A stretch of 64,000 nucleotides of DNA from Azospirillum sp. TSA2s (GTDB taxonomy: Bacteria > Pseudomonadota > Alphaproteobacteria > Azospirillales > Azospirillaceae): contig NZ_CP039645.1 in NCBI RefSeq assembly GCF_004923315.1, positions 477,001 to 541,000 of the forward strand. Reading direction: 5' to 3'. Positions 25,914 through 36,000 of the stretch are shown here, one piece after another; position 1 is the first letter of the stretch, and every line of letters starts with the position of its first letter. A program made the translations under genes and the position numbers. The notes below the pieces were generated by a model. It saw only the letters and a list, made by a program, of their open reading frames with translations. It did not search any database and was not told where the DNA came from.

Positions 25914-27593
25914 TCAGTCCTCCTCCTCGTCCTCCTGCTCGCCCGGCAGCTCGTCGAGGACGACCGTGTCACCGACGGCGTAGAGCATGCATTCCTCCTT
26001 GCCGCCAGCCTGCTCGCACTTCTCCACCGCCGCGGTGCCGGCCTCCTCGTCGCTGTCGCGGTCCCACACCGACGCCCAGCGGCCGGTCAGCGTCACGGCC
26101 AGAGCCTTGTGACCGGGGTTGCGCTGGTAGTTCACCATGCCGACCTTGCGCGTGTGTTCGCTGACGAAGGGCACGCGCGCCGGATCGAAGCGGCCGGAGC
26201 CCAGGATCTCCACCGGCATCGGGACGAAGCGCTTGCCCTCCATCACCACCGCGTCGCCGACCGCATAGAGGGTGCAGGGTTCCTCCGCCCGGTACTGGCA
26301 ATATTGCAGGGCGCTGCGCTTCACGTCCTCCTCGGTCCGGCTGTTGGACTTGTTGGAGAAGTAGGCGTAGTTCCCCTTCGCCGAGATCGCCAGCGCCTTG
26401 GGCGACGGCAGTCCCGGATACATGGCCAGCGCGGCCCGCGACTTGCCGCTGAGATAGGGGATCGCCGACACATCCATCGGCGCGGTTGCAGGAGCCGGGA
26501 CCGGGGCCGGAACCGGGGCTGGTGCCGGCACCGGCGGGGCGGCAAGCGCGGCGACCGACACCGGCGCCCGCTCCGTCGCAGCGGCTGTGCTCGCCGCACC
26601 GCCCAGTTCGGCGACCCGCGCCTCGGCGATCGGGGCGAAGGTGCCTTGCGGGAACTGCTTCAGATAGGCTTCGAACAGGCCGCGGTTGGAGCTGCCCTTG
26701 ATGCTGTCCCAGAACAGCGTTTCCTTGTCGGCAGCCCCGGCGGACCCGGCGGCCGGCGCATCGGCCGGGGGCGCCGTCACCACCGTGGTCGGCCCCAGGA
26801 AATAGAACCGCCCCTCTATGGGGGAGGCCGAAACCCAGGGCTGCTGCACGCCGCCGGAGTTGCGCTTCACCGTGATGCCGACGTCGTTGAAGACGTCGAA
26901 CACCGCCTCCCCCGGTTTCAGCATGGCCTTCGACAGCGCCTCGGTATAAGGGCTGTTGGCCCCGGCGCCGTCGGCCGCCACCGCGCCGGGCTGGGTCGCA
27001 TAGGCGATGATCGTGCCGGCCGGCGCCTGCATCTGGACCAGACCGGGCGACGCCGCGCGCAGACCGCGCCCGCCGAAGGGGTTGTTGCGGCAGGCGTCCA
27101 GGATGACGATGTTCAGCCGGCTTTCCGCCAGCGCCATCTCGTCCAGCACCATGGCGACGTCGATCAGCTCGTACCGGACATCGGCCTCCTTCTCCAGATT
27201 GGCGGAGACCGGCAGAAGATAGTTGGTGCCGCGGGCCTGCATGCCGTGTCCGGCATAGAAGAACAGCCCGACATCGGCGCCGCCCAGCTTCGCGCCGAAG
27301 CTGCGGATCGCCTTCTCGGTCCCTGCCCGGTCGAGGTCGAGTTGCGGCGCCCCGCCGATCAGCTCGAACCCGGCCGCGCGCAGGGACTCGGCCATCGCCT
27401 TGGCATCGTTCACCGGGTTGGGCAGCCTCGGCGCATGGTGATAGCTGCTGTTGCCCATCACCAGCGCCACCCGCTTGTCCGCCGCGGCCTCTCCCGATCC
27501 GGCCACCCAGACGAAAAGGGACAGGGCGAGCGCGATGGTGCGTCCCAGGGTGTTCAAGGCCGATGTCCTTCGGGTCGGAAGCGTTGCCGCCAC
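25914..27593 (-). CDS. Secreted caspase-fold (orthocaspase, C14) protein with two cysteine-rich repeats
   Basis: The 559-aa protein begins with a signal peptide (residues about 18-38, ending GSGEAAADK). Residues 40-270 form a caspase p20-like domain: VALVMGNSSYHHAPRLPNPV, catalytic His116 in FFYAGHGMQARG and Cys168 in IVILDACRNNPFGG. A proline/alanine linker (PVPAPAPVPAPVPAPA) follows. Then come two related units, ALAISAKGNYAYFS...CTLYAVGDAVV and ALAVTLTGRWASVWD...CMLYAVGDTVV, each with a cysteine pair, resembling DUF4189-type repeats. The tail is acidic (GEQEDEEED). Both catalytic residues are present, so periplasmic or extracellular Arg/Lys-type peptidase activity is plausible. It stands alone. 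Confidence 0.88.
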   Translation of the reverse strand: MAATLPTRRTSALNTLGRTIALALSLFVWVAGSGEAAADKRVALVMGNSSYHHAPRLPNPVNDAKAMAESLRAAGFELIGGAPQLDLDRAGTEKAIRSFGAKLGGADVGLFFYAGHGMQARGTNYLLPVSANLEKEADVRYELIDVAMVLDEMALAESRLNIVILDACRNNPFGGRGLRAASPGLVQMQAPAGTIIAYATQPGAVAADGAGANSPYTEALSKAMLKPGEAVFDVFNDVGITVKRNSGGVQQPWVSASPIEGRFYFLGPTTVVTAPPADAPAAGSAGAADKETLFWDSIKGSSNRGLFEAYLKQFPQGTFAPIAEARVAELGGAASTAAATERAPVSVAALAAPPVPAPAPVPAPVPAPATAPMDVSAIPYLSGKSRAALAMYPGLPSPKALAISAKGNYAYFSNKSNSRTEEDVKRSALQYCQYRAEEPCTLYAVGDAVVMEGKRFVPMPVEILGSGRFDPARVPFVSEHTRKVGMVNYQRNPGHKALAVTLTGRWASVWDRDSDEEAGTAAVEKCEQAGGKEECMLYAVGDTVVLDELPGEQEDEEED

Positions 27594-27617
27594 TCTGCCC
27601 GCGCAACAGCACGGGTT

Positions 27618-28580
27618 TCAAGGACGGCGACGATCATCCTGCCGCGGCCGGGCATCCACATCGTCGTCCACCCTGGACTCTACCGCGCGAACCGCGTCGA
27701 TGAAGGCCCGCAAGGCCGGGGCCATCTGCCGCTGGCGCGGATAGCACAGGAACCGGCCGGGAAAGGCGGCGGACCAGTCCTCCAGCAGCGGAACCAGCTC
27801 TCCCGCCGCGATATGGCCGGCCGCCGCATCCTCGATACAGAAGCCGATCCCGATTCCCCGCAGGGTCGCGCGCAACGCCATGTCCTTGTCGTTGAAGATC
27901 AGCGGCCCCTCGACCGCGACCTCGAACCAGGATCCGTTTCCGAAGAACTCCCAGGCATAGGGCATCACATGGCCCGGCCAGCGCCAGCGGATGCAGCGAT
28001 GGCCGACCAGATCGCGCGGATGAGCCGGCCGGCCATGAAGATCGAGATATTCGGGCGACGCCACGGCGATCTGCCGCAGGTCCGGACCGAGACGCACGGC
28101 GACCATGTCGCGGTCGATCACTTCGCCGATCCGGATGGCCGCGTCGAAGCCGCCGGCCACCAGATCCACCACCGCGTCGTCCAGCGTGATGTCCAGCACG
28201 ACGTCCGGAAAGTCCCGGGCGAAGGCCGCCAGCATCGGCTCGATGTAGAGTTCCGCCGCCGCGCGGAAACTGTGGACGCGCACAATGCCGGACGGGCGTT
28301 CGCGATACCGGCGCACCTGCCCGATGGCGTCGCCGAGTTCGGAGACGGCCGGCTGCACACGCCGGAACAGATTTTCACCGGCGTCGGTCAGCGCGACACT
28401 GCGCGTGGTCCGGTTGAGCAGCCGCACTCCCACCCGTTCCTCGAACCCGCGCACCAGCTGGCTGAGCGCCGATGGGGAAACGCCCAGCCGCTCCGCCGCG
28501 CGGCTGAAACTCAGCGTCTCGCCGACGGCGAGGAACGCGCGAAGCTGGTTGTAGTCGCTGCCGGAGAGCAAGGGATCCAT
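27618..28580 (-). CDS. LysR-family transcriptional regulator
   Basis: The 320-aa protein has the N-terminal winged helix (FLAVGETLSFSRAAERLGVS, PSALSQLVRGFEERVG, LLNRTTRSVALT) and a periplasmic-binding-like effector domain starting near residue 95. It is divergent from the SDR gene 107 bp away and very likely controls it. It belongs to the CrgA/DhcR-like branch common beside SDR or quinone-reductase genes. The C-terminus is strongly charged (DDDVDARPRQDDRRRP). Confidence 0.9.
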   Translation of the reverse strand: MDPLLSGSDYNQLRAFLAVGETLSFSRAAERLGVSPSALSQLVRGFEERVGVRLLNRTTRSVALTDAGENLFRRVQPAVSELGDAIGQVRRYRERPSGIVRVHSFRAAAELYIEPMLAAFARDFPDVVLDITLDDAVVDLVAGGFDAAIRIGEVIDRDMVAVRLGPDLRQIAVASPEYLDLHGRPAHPRDLVGHRCIRWRWPGHVMPYAWEFFGNGSWFEVAVEGPLIFNDKDMALRATLRGIGIGFCIEDAAAGHIAAGELVPLLEDWSAAFPGRFLCYPRQRQMAPALRAFIDAVRAVESRVDDDVDARPRQDDRRRP

Positions 28581-28687
28581 ACCGCAAAGAAACTACTTTT
28601 CAGCATAGCTTACAAGTCTCATCAGAAATCCGACCATTCTGTAAACTGGTCACCGGATGTATCTCTGGCCGCGAAAGGAGACTTCCC

Positions 28688-29518
28688 ATGACCACATGGT
28701 TCATCACCGGCATCTCGCGCGGCCTTGGGCTGGCACTCGCCAAGGCGGCCCTTGCGGAGGGCGACACCGTCATCGGCACCGTCCGCAGCGGCAGGCCGGA
28801 CCTCTCCGTCGAGCACGGCACCCTGCATGTCCTCACCGCCGATCTCGCCGACGGCGAGGCCGCCGAGGCCGCCGTAAACCAGGCCTTCGCGCTGGCCGGC
28901 CGCATCGACGTGATCGTCAACAATGCGGGCTACGGCCTGCTGGGGGCGGTCGAGCAGGCGAGCGACGACGAGGTCGCCCGGCTGTTCGCGGTCGACGTGT
29001 TCGCCCCCTTCCGCATCATCCGCGCCGCCCTGCCCCGCCTGCGCGCCCAGGGGACAGGGCACATCGTCAACATCACCTCCATCGCCGGACGGGCACCCGG
29101 CGCCGGTTCCGGTCTCTACGCAGCGGCCAAACACGCCCTGGAGGGATTGTCCTCCAGTCTTGCGCAGGAGGTCGGCCCGCTCGGCATCAAAGTGACGGCC
29201 GTGGCGCCCGGCGCCTTCCGCACCGATTTCCTGTCGACCCATTCGATCCGCAAGAGCGCTGCCGAAGACGCGGCCTACGCCGACAGCGTCGGGCGGATGT
29301 CGTCCGCTTTCGACGGCATGGCCGGCCGTCAGGTCGGCGACCCGGATCGCGCGGCGCAGGCCATCCTGGCCGCCGTCCGTTCCGACAGCCCGCCGCTCCA
29401 TCTGCTGCTTGGGTCCGACGCCCTCCACCGGGCCCGCGCCAAGCTCGACGCCGTGATCGCGGAAATCGACGCCTGGGAAAGCGTGACCCGCGGCACCGAC
29501 TTCGTCGAACAGGGCTGA
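28688..29518 (+). CDS. Short-chain dehydrogenase/reductase
   Basis: The 276-aa classical SDR has the cofactor loop FITGISRGLGLALAKAAL, NNAGYGLLG, the catalytic serine in ITSIAGRAPGAGSGL and the Tyr-Lys pair in LYAAAKHALEG. The substrate is unknown. GAAAGGAG just before the ATG at 28688 is a strong ribosome site. It is paired with the divergent LysR gene. Such pairs often respond to electrophiles or aromatic compounds, but that is only an inference. Confidence 0.9.
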   Translation: MTTWFITGISRGLGLALAKAALAEGDTVIGTVRSGRPDLSVEHGTLHVLTADLADGEAAEAAVNQAFALAGRIDVIVNNAGYGLLGAVEQASDDEVARLFAVDVFAPFRIIRAALPRLRAQGTGHIVNITSIAGRAPGAGSGLYAAAKHALEGLSSSLAQEVGPLGIKVTAVAPGAFRTDFLSTHSIRKSAAEDAAYADSVGRMSSAFDGMAGRQVGDPDRAAQAILAAVRSDSPPLHLLLGSDALHRARAKLDAVIAEIDAWESVTRGTDFVEQG

Positions 29519-29527
29519 GGCTACAGT

Positions 29528-29653
29528 CTAGGCGATCAGCCGTCCCGACGCCGGCAGGCCCACCCACGGCAGGAGGGCGACCGCCGCCGTGACGGCGAAG
29601 CCGGCGGCAACAAGGACACGGGATCGGGTGTTGAGCAGGCGGTTGCGGGCCAT
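29528..29653 (-). CDS. Small single-span membrane protein (41 aa)
   Basis: The ATG at 29653 has GGGAG 8 bases upstream. The product is MARNRLLNTRSR followed by one hydrophobic segment (VLVAAGFAVTAAVALLPWVG) and a short tail, that is a positive-inside single-span topology. It is convergent with the SDR gene and divergent from the histidine phosphatase. I do not recognise it. The good ribosome site and clear topology support a real gene, but it is short enough to be chance. Confidence 0.45.
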   Translation of the reverse strand: MARNRLLNTRSRVLVAAGFAVTAAVALLPWVGLPASGRLIA

Positions 29654-29696
29654 GATGACGCTCTCCCGGCAAAAGGAGGCGCAGCACCGCTCCCCG

Positions 29697-30272
29697 ATGG
29701 AGATGCCAATGCCCACCGTGTTTCGCCGCACCCTGCTGGCCCTGTCCGCCGCCGTCCTGCTGCCGGTCCTGACGGCGGCACCCGCTGCGGCCATGGAGAC
29801 GGCCGGCCTCGTCGTGCTGATGCGCCATGCGGAGGCGCCCGGAACCGGCGATCCGCCCGATTTCAAGCTGGACGACTGCGCCACCCAGCGCAACCTCGGC
29901 GACGGCGGCCGGGCCCAGGCGGCGCGGATCGGCGAGCGGCTGCGGCAGCTCGGCGTCGATCAGGCCCAGGTTCTTTCCAGCCAATGGTGCCGCTGCCTGG
30001 AGACCGCCCGCCTGCTCGACCTCGGCCCGGTGAAGGAGATGCCGGCCCTCAACTCCTTCTTCGGCCGGCAGGAGGAGGAGAAGGACAGGACCACCCAGCT
30101 GCGCCAGTTCCTGGCCGACCTGCCGCGCGACGGCAAGCCGGTGGTGCTGGTCACCCATCAGGTCACCGTCACCGCCCTGACCGGCATCTTTCCGGCATCG
30201 GGAGAGGCGGTGCTGCTGCGGGCGAACGGCACCCCCAATCCGGAGCAGATCGACCGGGTGCGCGTGCCCTGA
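29697..30272 (+). CDS. Secreted histidine phosphatase-superfamily protein
   Basis: The 191-aa protein has an N-terminal signal peptide (RRTLLALSAAVLLPVLTAAP, cleavage after APAAA) and the RHG-type motif VVLMRHAEAPGTGDPP. Further elements are LSSQWCRCLETARLL and the second catalytic histidine in VVLVTHQVTVTALTG. Such proteins remove phosphate from small molecules in the periplasm. AGGAGG seven bases before the ATG at 29697 fixes the start; the 36 upstream codons overlap the small membrane gene's control region. Confidence 0.85.
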   Translation: MEMPMPTVFRRTLLALSAAVLLPVLTAAPAAAMETAGLVVLMRHAEAPGTGDPPDFKLDDCATQRNLGDGGRAQAARIGERLRQLGVDQAQVLSSQWCRCLETARLLDLGPVKEMPALNSFFGRQEEEKDRTTQLRQFLADLPRDGKPVVLVTHQVTVTALTGIFPASGEAVLLRANGTPNPEQIDRVRVP

Positions 30273-30309
30273 TACCCAGGGAATTGGAAAGCTGAAGGAA
30301 ACCAAGAGA

Positions 30310-30747
30310 ATGAACGATGGACTGCTTCCATCCTGGATGCTGTGGGCGCTGTTGTCGGCCTGCTTCGCCGCGCTGACCGCCGTCTTCGCCAAGGTCGGCG
30401 TCGAGGGCGTCGGTTCCGACATGGCGACGCTGATCCGGACCGCCGTCATCTTCGTGATGCTGATCGGAATCGTCGTGGCCTCCGGCCAATCGCTGTCGCC
30501 GTCGGCGGTGTCGGGCAGGACGTGGCTGTTCCTGCTGCTGTCCGGTCTCGCCACCGGGGCATCCTGGCTGTGCTATTTCCGCGCGCTAAAGCTCGGCCCG
30601 GCGTCCCAGGTGGCCCCGGTCGACAAGCTCAGCGTCGTGCTGGTCGCCCTGTTCGGCGTGCTGTTCCTGGGCGAGAAGCTGTCGGGTCCGAACTGGCTGG
30701 GCGTCGTGCTGATCGCCGCTGGGGTGATCCTGCTGGCATTCAAATGA
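30310..30747 (+). CDS. Single-EamA-domain membrane protein
   Basis: The 145-aa protein has five membrane spans and a single EamA unit (ALLSACFAALTAVFAKVGVE at the start, KLGPASQVAPVDKLSVVLVA near the middle). Half-size members usually work as dimers and are often annotated as transporter-like proteins. It lies 37 bp after the phosphatase with GAAGGAAA upstream. No partner gene is present, so homodimer function is inferred. Confidence 0.82.
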   Translation: MNDGLLPSWMLWALLSACFAALTAVFAKVGVEGVGSDMATLIRTAVIFVMLIGIVVASGQSLSPSAVSGRTWLFLLLSGLATGASWLCYFRALKLGPASQVAPVDKLSVVLVALFGVLFLGEKLSGPNWLGVVLIAAGVILLAFK

Positions 30748-30898
30748 GCGCCGGACCCATAGCGGACCCGGCGGACCGGTGGTCTTCGGCCTTCAGGCGC
30801 TCTCAGGCCGCCCGCACATGGCGAAGGAACTCCTCCGCCTGATCGCGCAGAGACAGCGCCTGCCGACCGACCCCGCCAATGGTCACGTGACGCCGACC

Positions 30899-31549
30899 TT
30901 ACTGACCTCGCCCTTCGACCGTCGTCGTCAGCCCGTCGACCATCCGCACCAGTTCGACGACGGAGCGGGCCTCCATCTTGCGCATGGCCTGCCCGCGGTG
31001 CAGCTTCACCGTCGCCTCGCTGAGGCCGAGATCGTCGGCGATCTGCTTGTTGCGCAGGCCGGACACCACCATCAGCGTGATCTCGCGTTCGCGCGGGGTC
31101 AGCGTCTCGAAGCGGGCGCGCTGGGTGGTCAGCCCGCGCTCCTGGCAGCGGCGCTCGCCATGGGCGGCGATGGCGGCGTGGATGGCGTCCAGCAATTCCT
31201 GGTGATGGACAGGCTTGGTCAGGAACTCGAAGGCCCCCGCCTTCATCGCACGCACCGACATCGGCACGTCGGCATGGCCGCTGATGAAGATCACCGGCAG
31301 GCTGTTGCCGGACCGCGCAAGCTCCGCCTGGAAATCCAGGCCGCTGCGCCCCGGCAGCCGCACGTCGAGCACCATGCAGCCGACGTCGATGGCCGGGCGC
31401 TGGTCGACATACTGCTGCACCGAGCCATAGCTCTTCACCTGCAGCCCGACGGATTCGAGCAGCCCCTCCAGCGCTTCGCGGACGGCTTCGTCATCGTCGA
31501 TGATGACGACGGTCTCGACCACCGCCACGGCTTCCGCCTTCCTCCCCAT
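30899..31549 (-). CDS. FixJ/NarL-type response regulator
   Basis: The 216-aa protein has a receiver domain (VVIIDDDEAVREALEGLL; phospho-Asp in CMVLDVRLPGRSGLDFQ; FLTKPV) and a LuxR-type helix-turn-helix (LTPREREITLMVVSGLRNKQ, LGLSEATVKLHRGQAMRKM). It is the output of the three-gene signalling operon. The ATG at 31549 with GGAGG six bases upstream is preferred over the overlapping GTG at 31552. FixJ-type regulators act as phosphorylation-dependent activators. Targets are not shown. Confidence 0.93.
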   Translation of the reverse strand: MGRKAEAVAVVETVVIIDDDEAVREALEGLLESVGLQVKSYGSVQQYVDQRPAIDVGCMVLDVRLPGRSGLDFQAELARSGNSLPVIFISGHADVPMSVRAMKAGAFEFLTKPVHHQELLDAIHAAIAAHGERRCQERGLTTQRARFETLTPREREITLMVVSGLRNKQIADDLGLSEATVKLHRGQAMRKMEARSVVELVRMVDGLTTTVEGRGQ

Positions 31550-33060
31550 CACTTGCCTCCGGGCGATACGGGCAGCACGAATTCGAACACGCTTCCGCCG
31601 GACGCGCCGGGCGTCGCGGTCAGCCGTCCGCCATGCAGCTCGACGATCGACCGGCTGATCGACAGGCCCATGCCCAGCCCGTCGGGCTTGGTGGTGTACA
31701 GCGCGCGGAAGATGGCGTCGACATCGGTTTCGCCAAGCCCCGGCCCGCTGTCCTCGACCCGAACGCGGAACCAGCCGTCGGCGCTGCCGGTGACGATGCG
31801 CAGGCGCCGTTCCGGCAAATCCTCCACCGACATCGCCTCGATGGCGTTCATCACCAGATTGAGCACCAACTGCTGCAGCTGCACCCGGTCGCCATGGACC
31901 CAGGGCGGTTCGGCCTGCAGGTCGGTTTCCACGATGACGCGGGCGCGGCGCAGCTCCGCCCGCACCAGTTCCAGCGTGTCGGCGACCAGCGCGCTGATGT
32001 CGACCCAGCCGGGATCGGCCGGGGTGCGGCGGGCCAGCGCGCGGATGCTGCGGACGACGTCGCCGGCCCGCTGGGCGTCGCGCACGATCCGCTCCACCAT
32101 CACGCGCGTCTTGTCGAGGTCGGGCTGCGGCTGCGACAGATGCTGCAGACAGGTGCCGGCATTGGTGACGATGGCCATCAGCGGCTGGTTCACCTCATGC
32201 GCGACCGCCGCGGCCAGTTCACCCATCATGGTCAGCCGGCCGATATGGGCAAGGTCGGCCTGGGCCGTCCGCAGGGCCTCGGCGATCCGGCGGCGCTGGG
32301 TCAGGTCGCGGAACACCAGGATCGAGCCGACCAGCTCGCCGCGGTCGTCGATGATGGCGGAGCATCGCTCCTCCACCACCAGTCCGGCCGGATCCCCCCC
32401 GTCGCGGGGCAACAGCCGGGACTGGCGTTCCGGCGGGGCGAAATCGCCGCTGCGCAGGACGACGGCGGAGAAATCCTCCAGCGGCTCCAGCGTTTCCTCG
32501 TCCACCGCGACGAAGACGGCGGACAGCGGCTGCCCGGCGGCCTCCGCGGCGGTCCAGCCGGTCATCGTCTCCGCCGCCCGGTTCATGAAATCGACCCGGC
32601 CGTCGCGGTTGCTCAGGATGACGCCGTCGCGGATGCTGGCCAGCGTGGCGGCATAGCGCCGTTCGCTGAGCCGCAGCCGGGTGTCGCTGGCATGCTTGTA
32701 CAGCGCCATCTGGATGACGGTGCGCATCTGCGGCTCTTCGAAGGGCTTCAGCAGATAGCCGAACGGCTCCGTCAGGCTGGCGCGATGCACCACCTCGTCA
32801 TTGGCGTAGGCGGTCAGGAAGACGATGGGGATGCGGTGGGCATCGCGGATCCGGCGCGCCGCCTCGATGCCGTCCATCTCCCCTTCCAGCCGGATGTCCA
32901 TCAGGACGAGGTCGGGCTGCTGGCTGCACGCCTGCCGGACGGCATCCTCGCCGCTGGCCGACATGCCGACCACCACATGGCCCATGCGGGACAGTTGATG
33001 CTGAATATCGCGCGCAACGATGCGGTCGTCTTCGACGATCAGGATGCGTGCCGCGATCAT
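31549..33060 (-). CDS. Receiver-PAS-histidine kinase (FixL-like output)
   Basis: The 503-aa protein starts with a receiver domain (ILIVEDDRIVARDIQHQL; Asp in LVLMDIRLEGEMDG). A PAS segment (about 140-255, TLASIRDGVILSNRDGRVDF) follows, then an HK with the H-box MGELAAAVAHEVNQPLMAIV and ATP-binding N, G1 and G2 boxes (NLVMNAIEAM, VEDSGPGLGE, GLGMGLSISRSIVE). The N-terminal receiver shows that it is itself a phosphoacceptor, likely from the 1686-aa kinase. Its H-box and PAS are FixL-like, but no haem-binding signature is evident. It overlaps both neighbours by a few bases. Confidence 0.93.
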   Translation of the reverse strand: MIAARILIVEDDRIVARDIQHQLSRMGHVVVGMSASGEDAVRQACSQQPDLVLMDIRLEGEMDGIEAARRIRDAHRIPIVFLTAYANDEVVHRASLTEPFGYLLKPFEEPQMRTVIQMALYKHASDTRLRLSERRYAATLASIRDGVILSNRDGRVDFMNRAAETMTGWTAAEAAGQPLSAVFVAVDEETLEPLEDFSAVVLRSGDFAPPERQSRLLPRDGGDPAGLVVEERCSAIIDDRGELVGSILVFRDLTQRRRIAEALRTAQADLAHIGRLTMMGELAAAVAHEVNQPLMAIVTNAGTCLQHLSQPQPDLDKTRVMVERIVRDAQRAGDVVRSIRALARRTPADPGWVDISALVADTLELVRAELRRARVIVETDLQAEPPWVHGDRVQLQQLVLNLVMNAIEAMSVEDLPERRLRIVTGSADGWFRVRVEDSGPGLGETDVDAIFRALYTTKPDGLGMGLSISRSIVELHGGRLTATPGASGGSVFEFVLPVSPGGK

Positions 33061-36000
33061 TCACTTCCCCGATTGCGCCCCTTCAAAGGAAAGGTGACGA
33101 TGAATTCGGCGCCTGTGTTGAAGCTGTATTTCAGAGTTCCGTGCAACTGACTGCTCAAATCCGAAACAAGCTGGAAACCTACAGAGTCCATCCTATCGGG
33201 ATCGCAACCTTCGGGCAAGCCCACGCCGTCGTCCCGAACGGATAGCCGGCAATCCCGGCCGTCCGTCGTCAGCACCACGCGCAGCACCCCGCCCCGCCCG
33301 CCCGGATAGGCATGCTTCAGCGCGTTGGAGACGAGTTCGTTGACGATCAGCCCGCAGGGCACCGCGCGGTCGAGGTCCAGCTTCAGGTCGTCCAGCTCGG
33401 TTTCCAGCCGCACCGCCCCGGCTTGGCGGGAATAGGCGCGCAGCAGATGGGCGCAGACCGAGTCCAGATGCTCGCGCATCGGCACGCGGGCGAAGTTGCC
33501 GAGGCGATAGAGGCTTTCATGGACCAACGCCATCGACCGCACGCGGTCGCGGCTGTCGGCGAACAGGGCGGCCACCGCCTTGTCCTCGATCCGGCGCGCC
33601 TGGAGGTTCAGCAGGCTGGTGACGAGCTGCAGGTTGTTCTTCACGCGATGGTGGATTTCCTTCAGCAGCGCGTCCTTCTCCTCCAGCGTCGCCGTCTCCA
33701 GCGACGCCGCCGCCTGGGCGCCCAGCAGGGTCAGCACATTGACCCGCTGCGGGGTGAAGGCGTAGGTCGCCAGGGCGTTCTCCAGATGCAGCAGCCCAAC
33801 GACCCGGCGGCGGCGGACCAGCGGCAGGCACAGGATGGAGCGCGCCTCCGTCTCGTGGAAATAGGGGTCGGCGGACAGCGGGCCGGCGGCGCGCGTGTCG
33901 TCGACGATCACCGCCTCCTGGTCGCGGATGGCGCCGTGGATGATGGCGTGGGGCAGCGGGAAGCGGTCGGCATCCTCCTGCACCAGCCGGACCGACACGC
34001 CGTAAAGCCCGGTGGTCGCCTCCGCCTCCACCCGCAGGCGTTCGCCGCGGGCGAGGATCAGCAGGCCGCGGCTGGCCCCGGCATGTTCCAGCACCAGGGT
34101 CAGCAGGGTGGTGGTCAGCTGCTCCACCCCCGACTGGTCGGAGACGGCGCGCAGCGTCTCCAGCAGGGAGGCCAGATCGACGCCGTCGAAGCCGCGCGGC
34201 GCCTCCTGCACCGCGGCCTCGGCCGGCTCCAGGGCGAGCGACGGATAGCGCTGGGCGAGCTGCCGGACCTTGGCCGTCGCCCCCCAGTGGCCATAGCGGT
34301 CCGCGGCCTCGCGGATGCAGGCCAGCTCCAGCGTCGGCAGGCCCATGCGACGGTAAAGGCCGGCGGCGCATTCCTGGGCCAGCGCCTCCACATGCGGCAG
34401 CGCGGTGCGGCGGGCGGCCTGGACCGCGCGGTCATAGCCGCGCATGGCGTCTTCGGTCCGCCCCTGGCTGCGGGCCGCCTCCGCCTCCACCAAGGTGAAG
34501 CGCGCGTCGAAGCTGTCGCGGCTGTGGCCGGCCCATTCGCGCAGTTGGCCAAGGTGGCGGGACAGCGCGACGTTGTGGCGGGCACGCTCCTCCGGTTCCG
34601 CGCCATCCATCGCGCCAGCCCTGGCGAGCGCGGCGTGGAAATGGAACTCCGCCATCTCCCAATGGCCCGACGTGGTCCACAGCAGCCCTTCGGCCCGCTC
34701 GGCCGCTTCGACCGCAGCCGCCATCTCGCCGGCGATGCAGCGGAGCTGAAGCGTGCGGATCCAGTGCCAGCAGGTGGCGATGTCCAGGCTGGGGTTGGCC
34801 AGCAGCCGCGCCTCGAACGCGGCATTGTCAAAGCCCTTGCCGTCGAAGGACCCCAGTGCATCGGTCCGCCCGCGCAGGGCGCGCACGAGTTGCAGCTGCG
34901 TGGTCAGGATGTCGGCGCACAGCCCGAACTTCACCTGCCGCACATAGGCGAGCCGCGCCTCCGCCGTGCGCTGCACCGTCGCCAGGGGATCGCCGGACGC
35001 CAGCATGCTGGTGACCAGCGTCACGCTGGTGAAGCCGCCATAGGTGACGTCGCCGGCCTCCCGCGCCTCCTCGAACGCGCGCAGAAGCAGGGGGCGCTCG
35101 CTGCGGATGTCGCGGGTCCAGGGCACGACATGATAGGCGAAGGTCATCAGCACGCGCGCCCGGTAGCGGGTCCGCCCCTGCCGCTCCGCCAGATCGTAGC
35201 CGAGCCGGCCGAACTCGTATCCGGCGGCGTAATCGCCGAAGTAAGGCCCGGCCATCATGCCGAGATAGGCGAATCCCAGCGCGGAGGCGTCGCTGCGCCC
35301 ATGCCGCAGCGTCAGGTTCGCCATCCGGCACAGGATCAGGCAGACCAGATTGCGGTCGCTGAAGAAGGCGGGCGGCAGTGCCGCGGCCAGCACGTCCATG
35401 GTCGCCCGGCTGTCGGGGTCGCTCACCGCCGACAGCGCCGCCAGCGATGCGACGGGCCGGTCGCCGATGGCCGCGCGCAGATCCGCATATTCCTCCTGCG
35501 CCAGCGCGGCCGGCGGATGGGCCGGCCAGTCGATCCCGGCGCCGCGCAGATAGGCGAGGCAGGCGTCGATGGCGCGGTCGCTGCGGTCGATGGCGGTGTA
35601 GACGGTGACCAGCAGCGCGGTGATGGCGGCGCGGTCGGCCGGACATTCGGCCCGCCCGACCAGCCCCTGAAGCCGCAGCTCCGCCCGCCGCAGATCACCG
35701 CTGAGGAACTCGCATTCGGCCTGGAGATGCTCCAGCGCGAAGGCCAGCCGGTGCCGCCGCTCCCACTGGCCACCCTCCAGCAGGCGCAACCCCGCCAGGG
35801 CATAGGCGAGGGCGGAACCGTGGGCGCTGGCGGCCTTGGCCTGATGCCCGGCGGCGAGGTGGAGGGTCGCCACCTCCTCCCGCTCGCGCCCCTCCTGGAT
35901 CAGCGACAGGCAGCGGTCATACTGGCCGACCAGCGCGAACAGCCGCTCCCCCGACAGATCGGCCGCGAATCCGCGGTGCAGGGCGCGGGCGATGTCGAGA

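Noticed and set aside
25545..28691. 1048-codon + strand open frame
   Set aside because: It runs antisense across the FUSC, caspase and LysR genes and reads as Arg/His-rich noise typical of GC-rich shadows.
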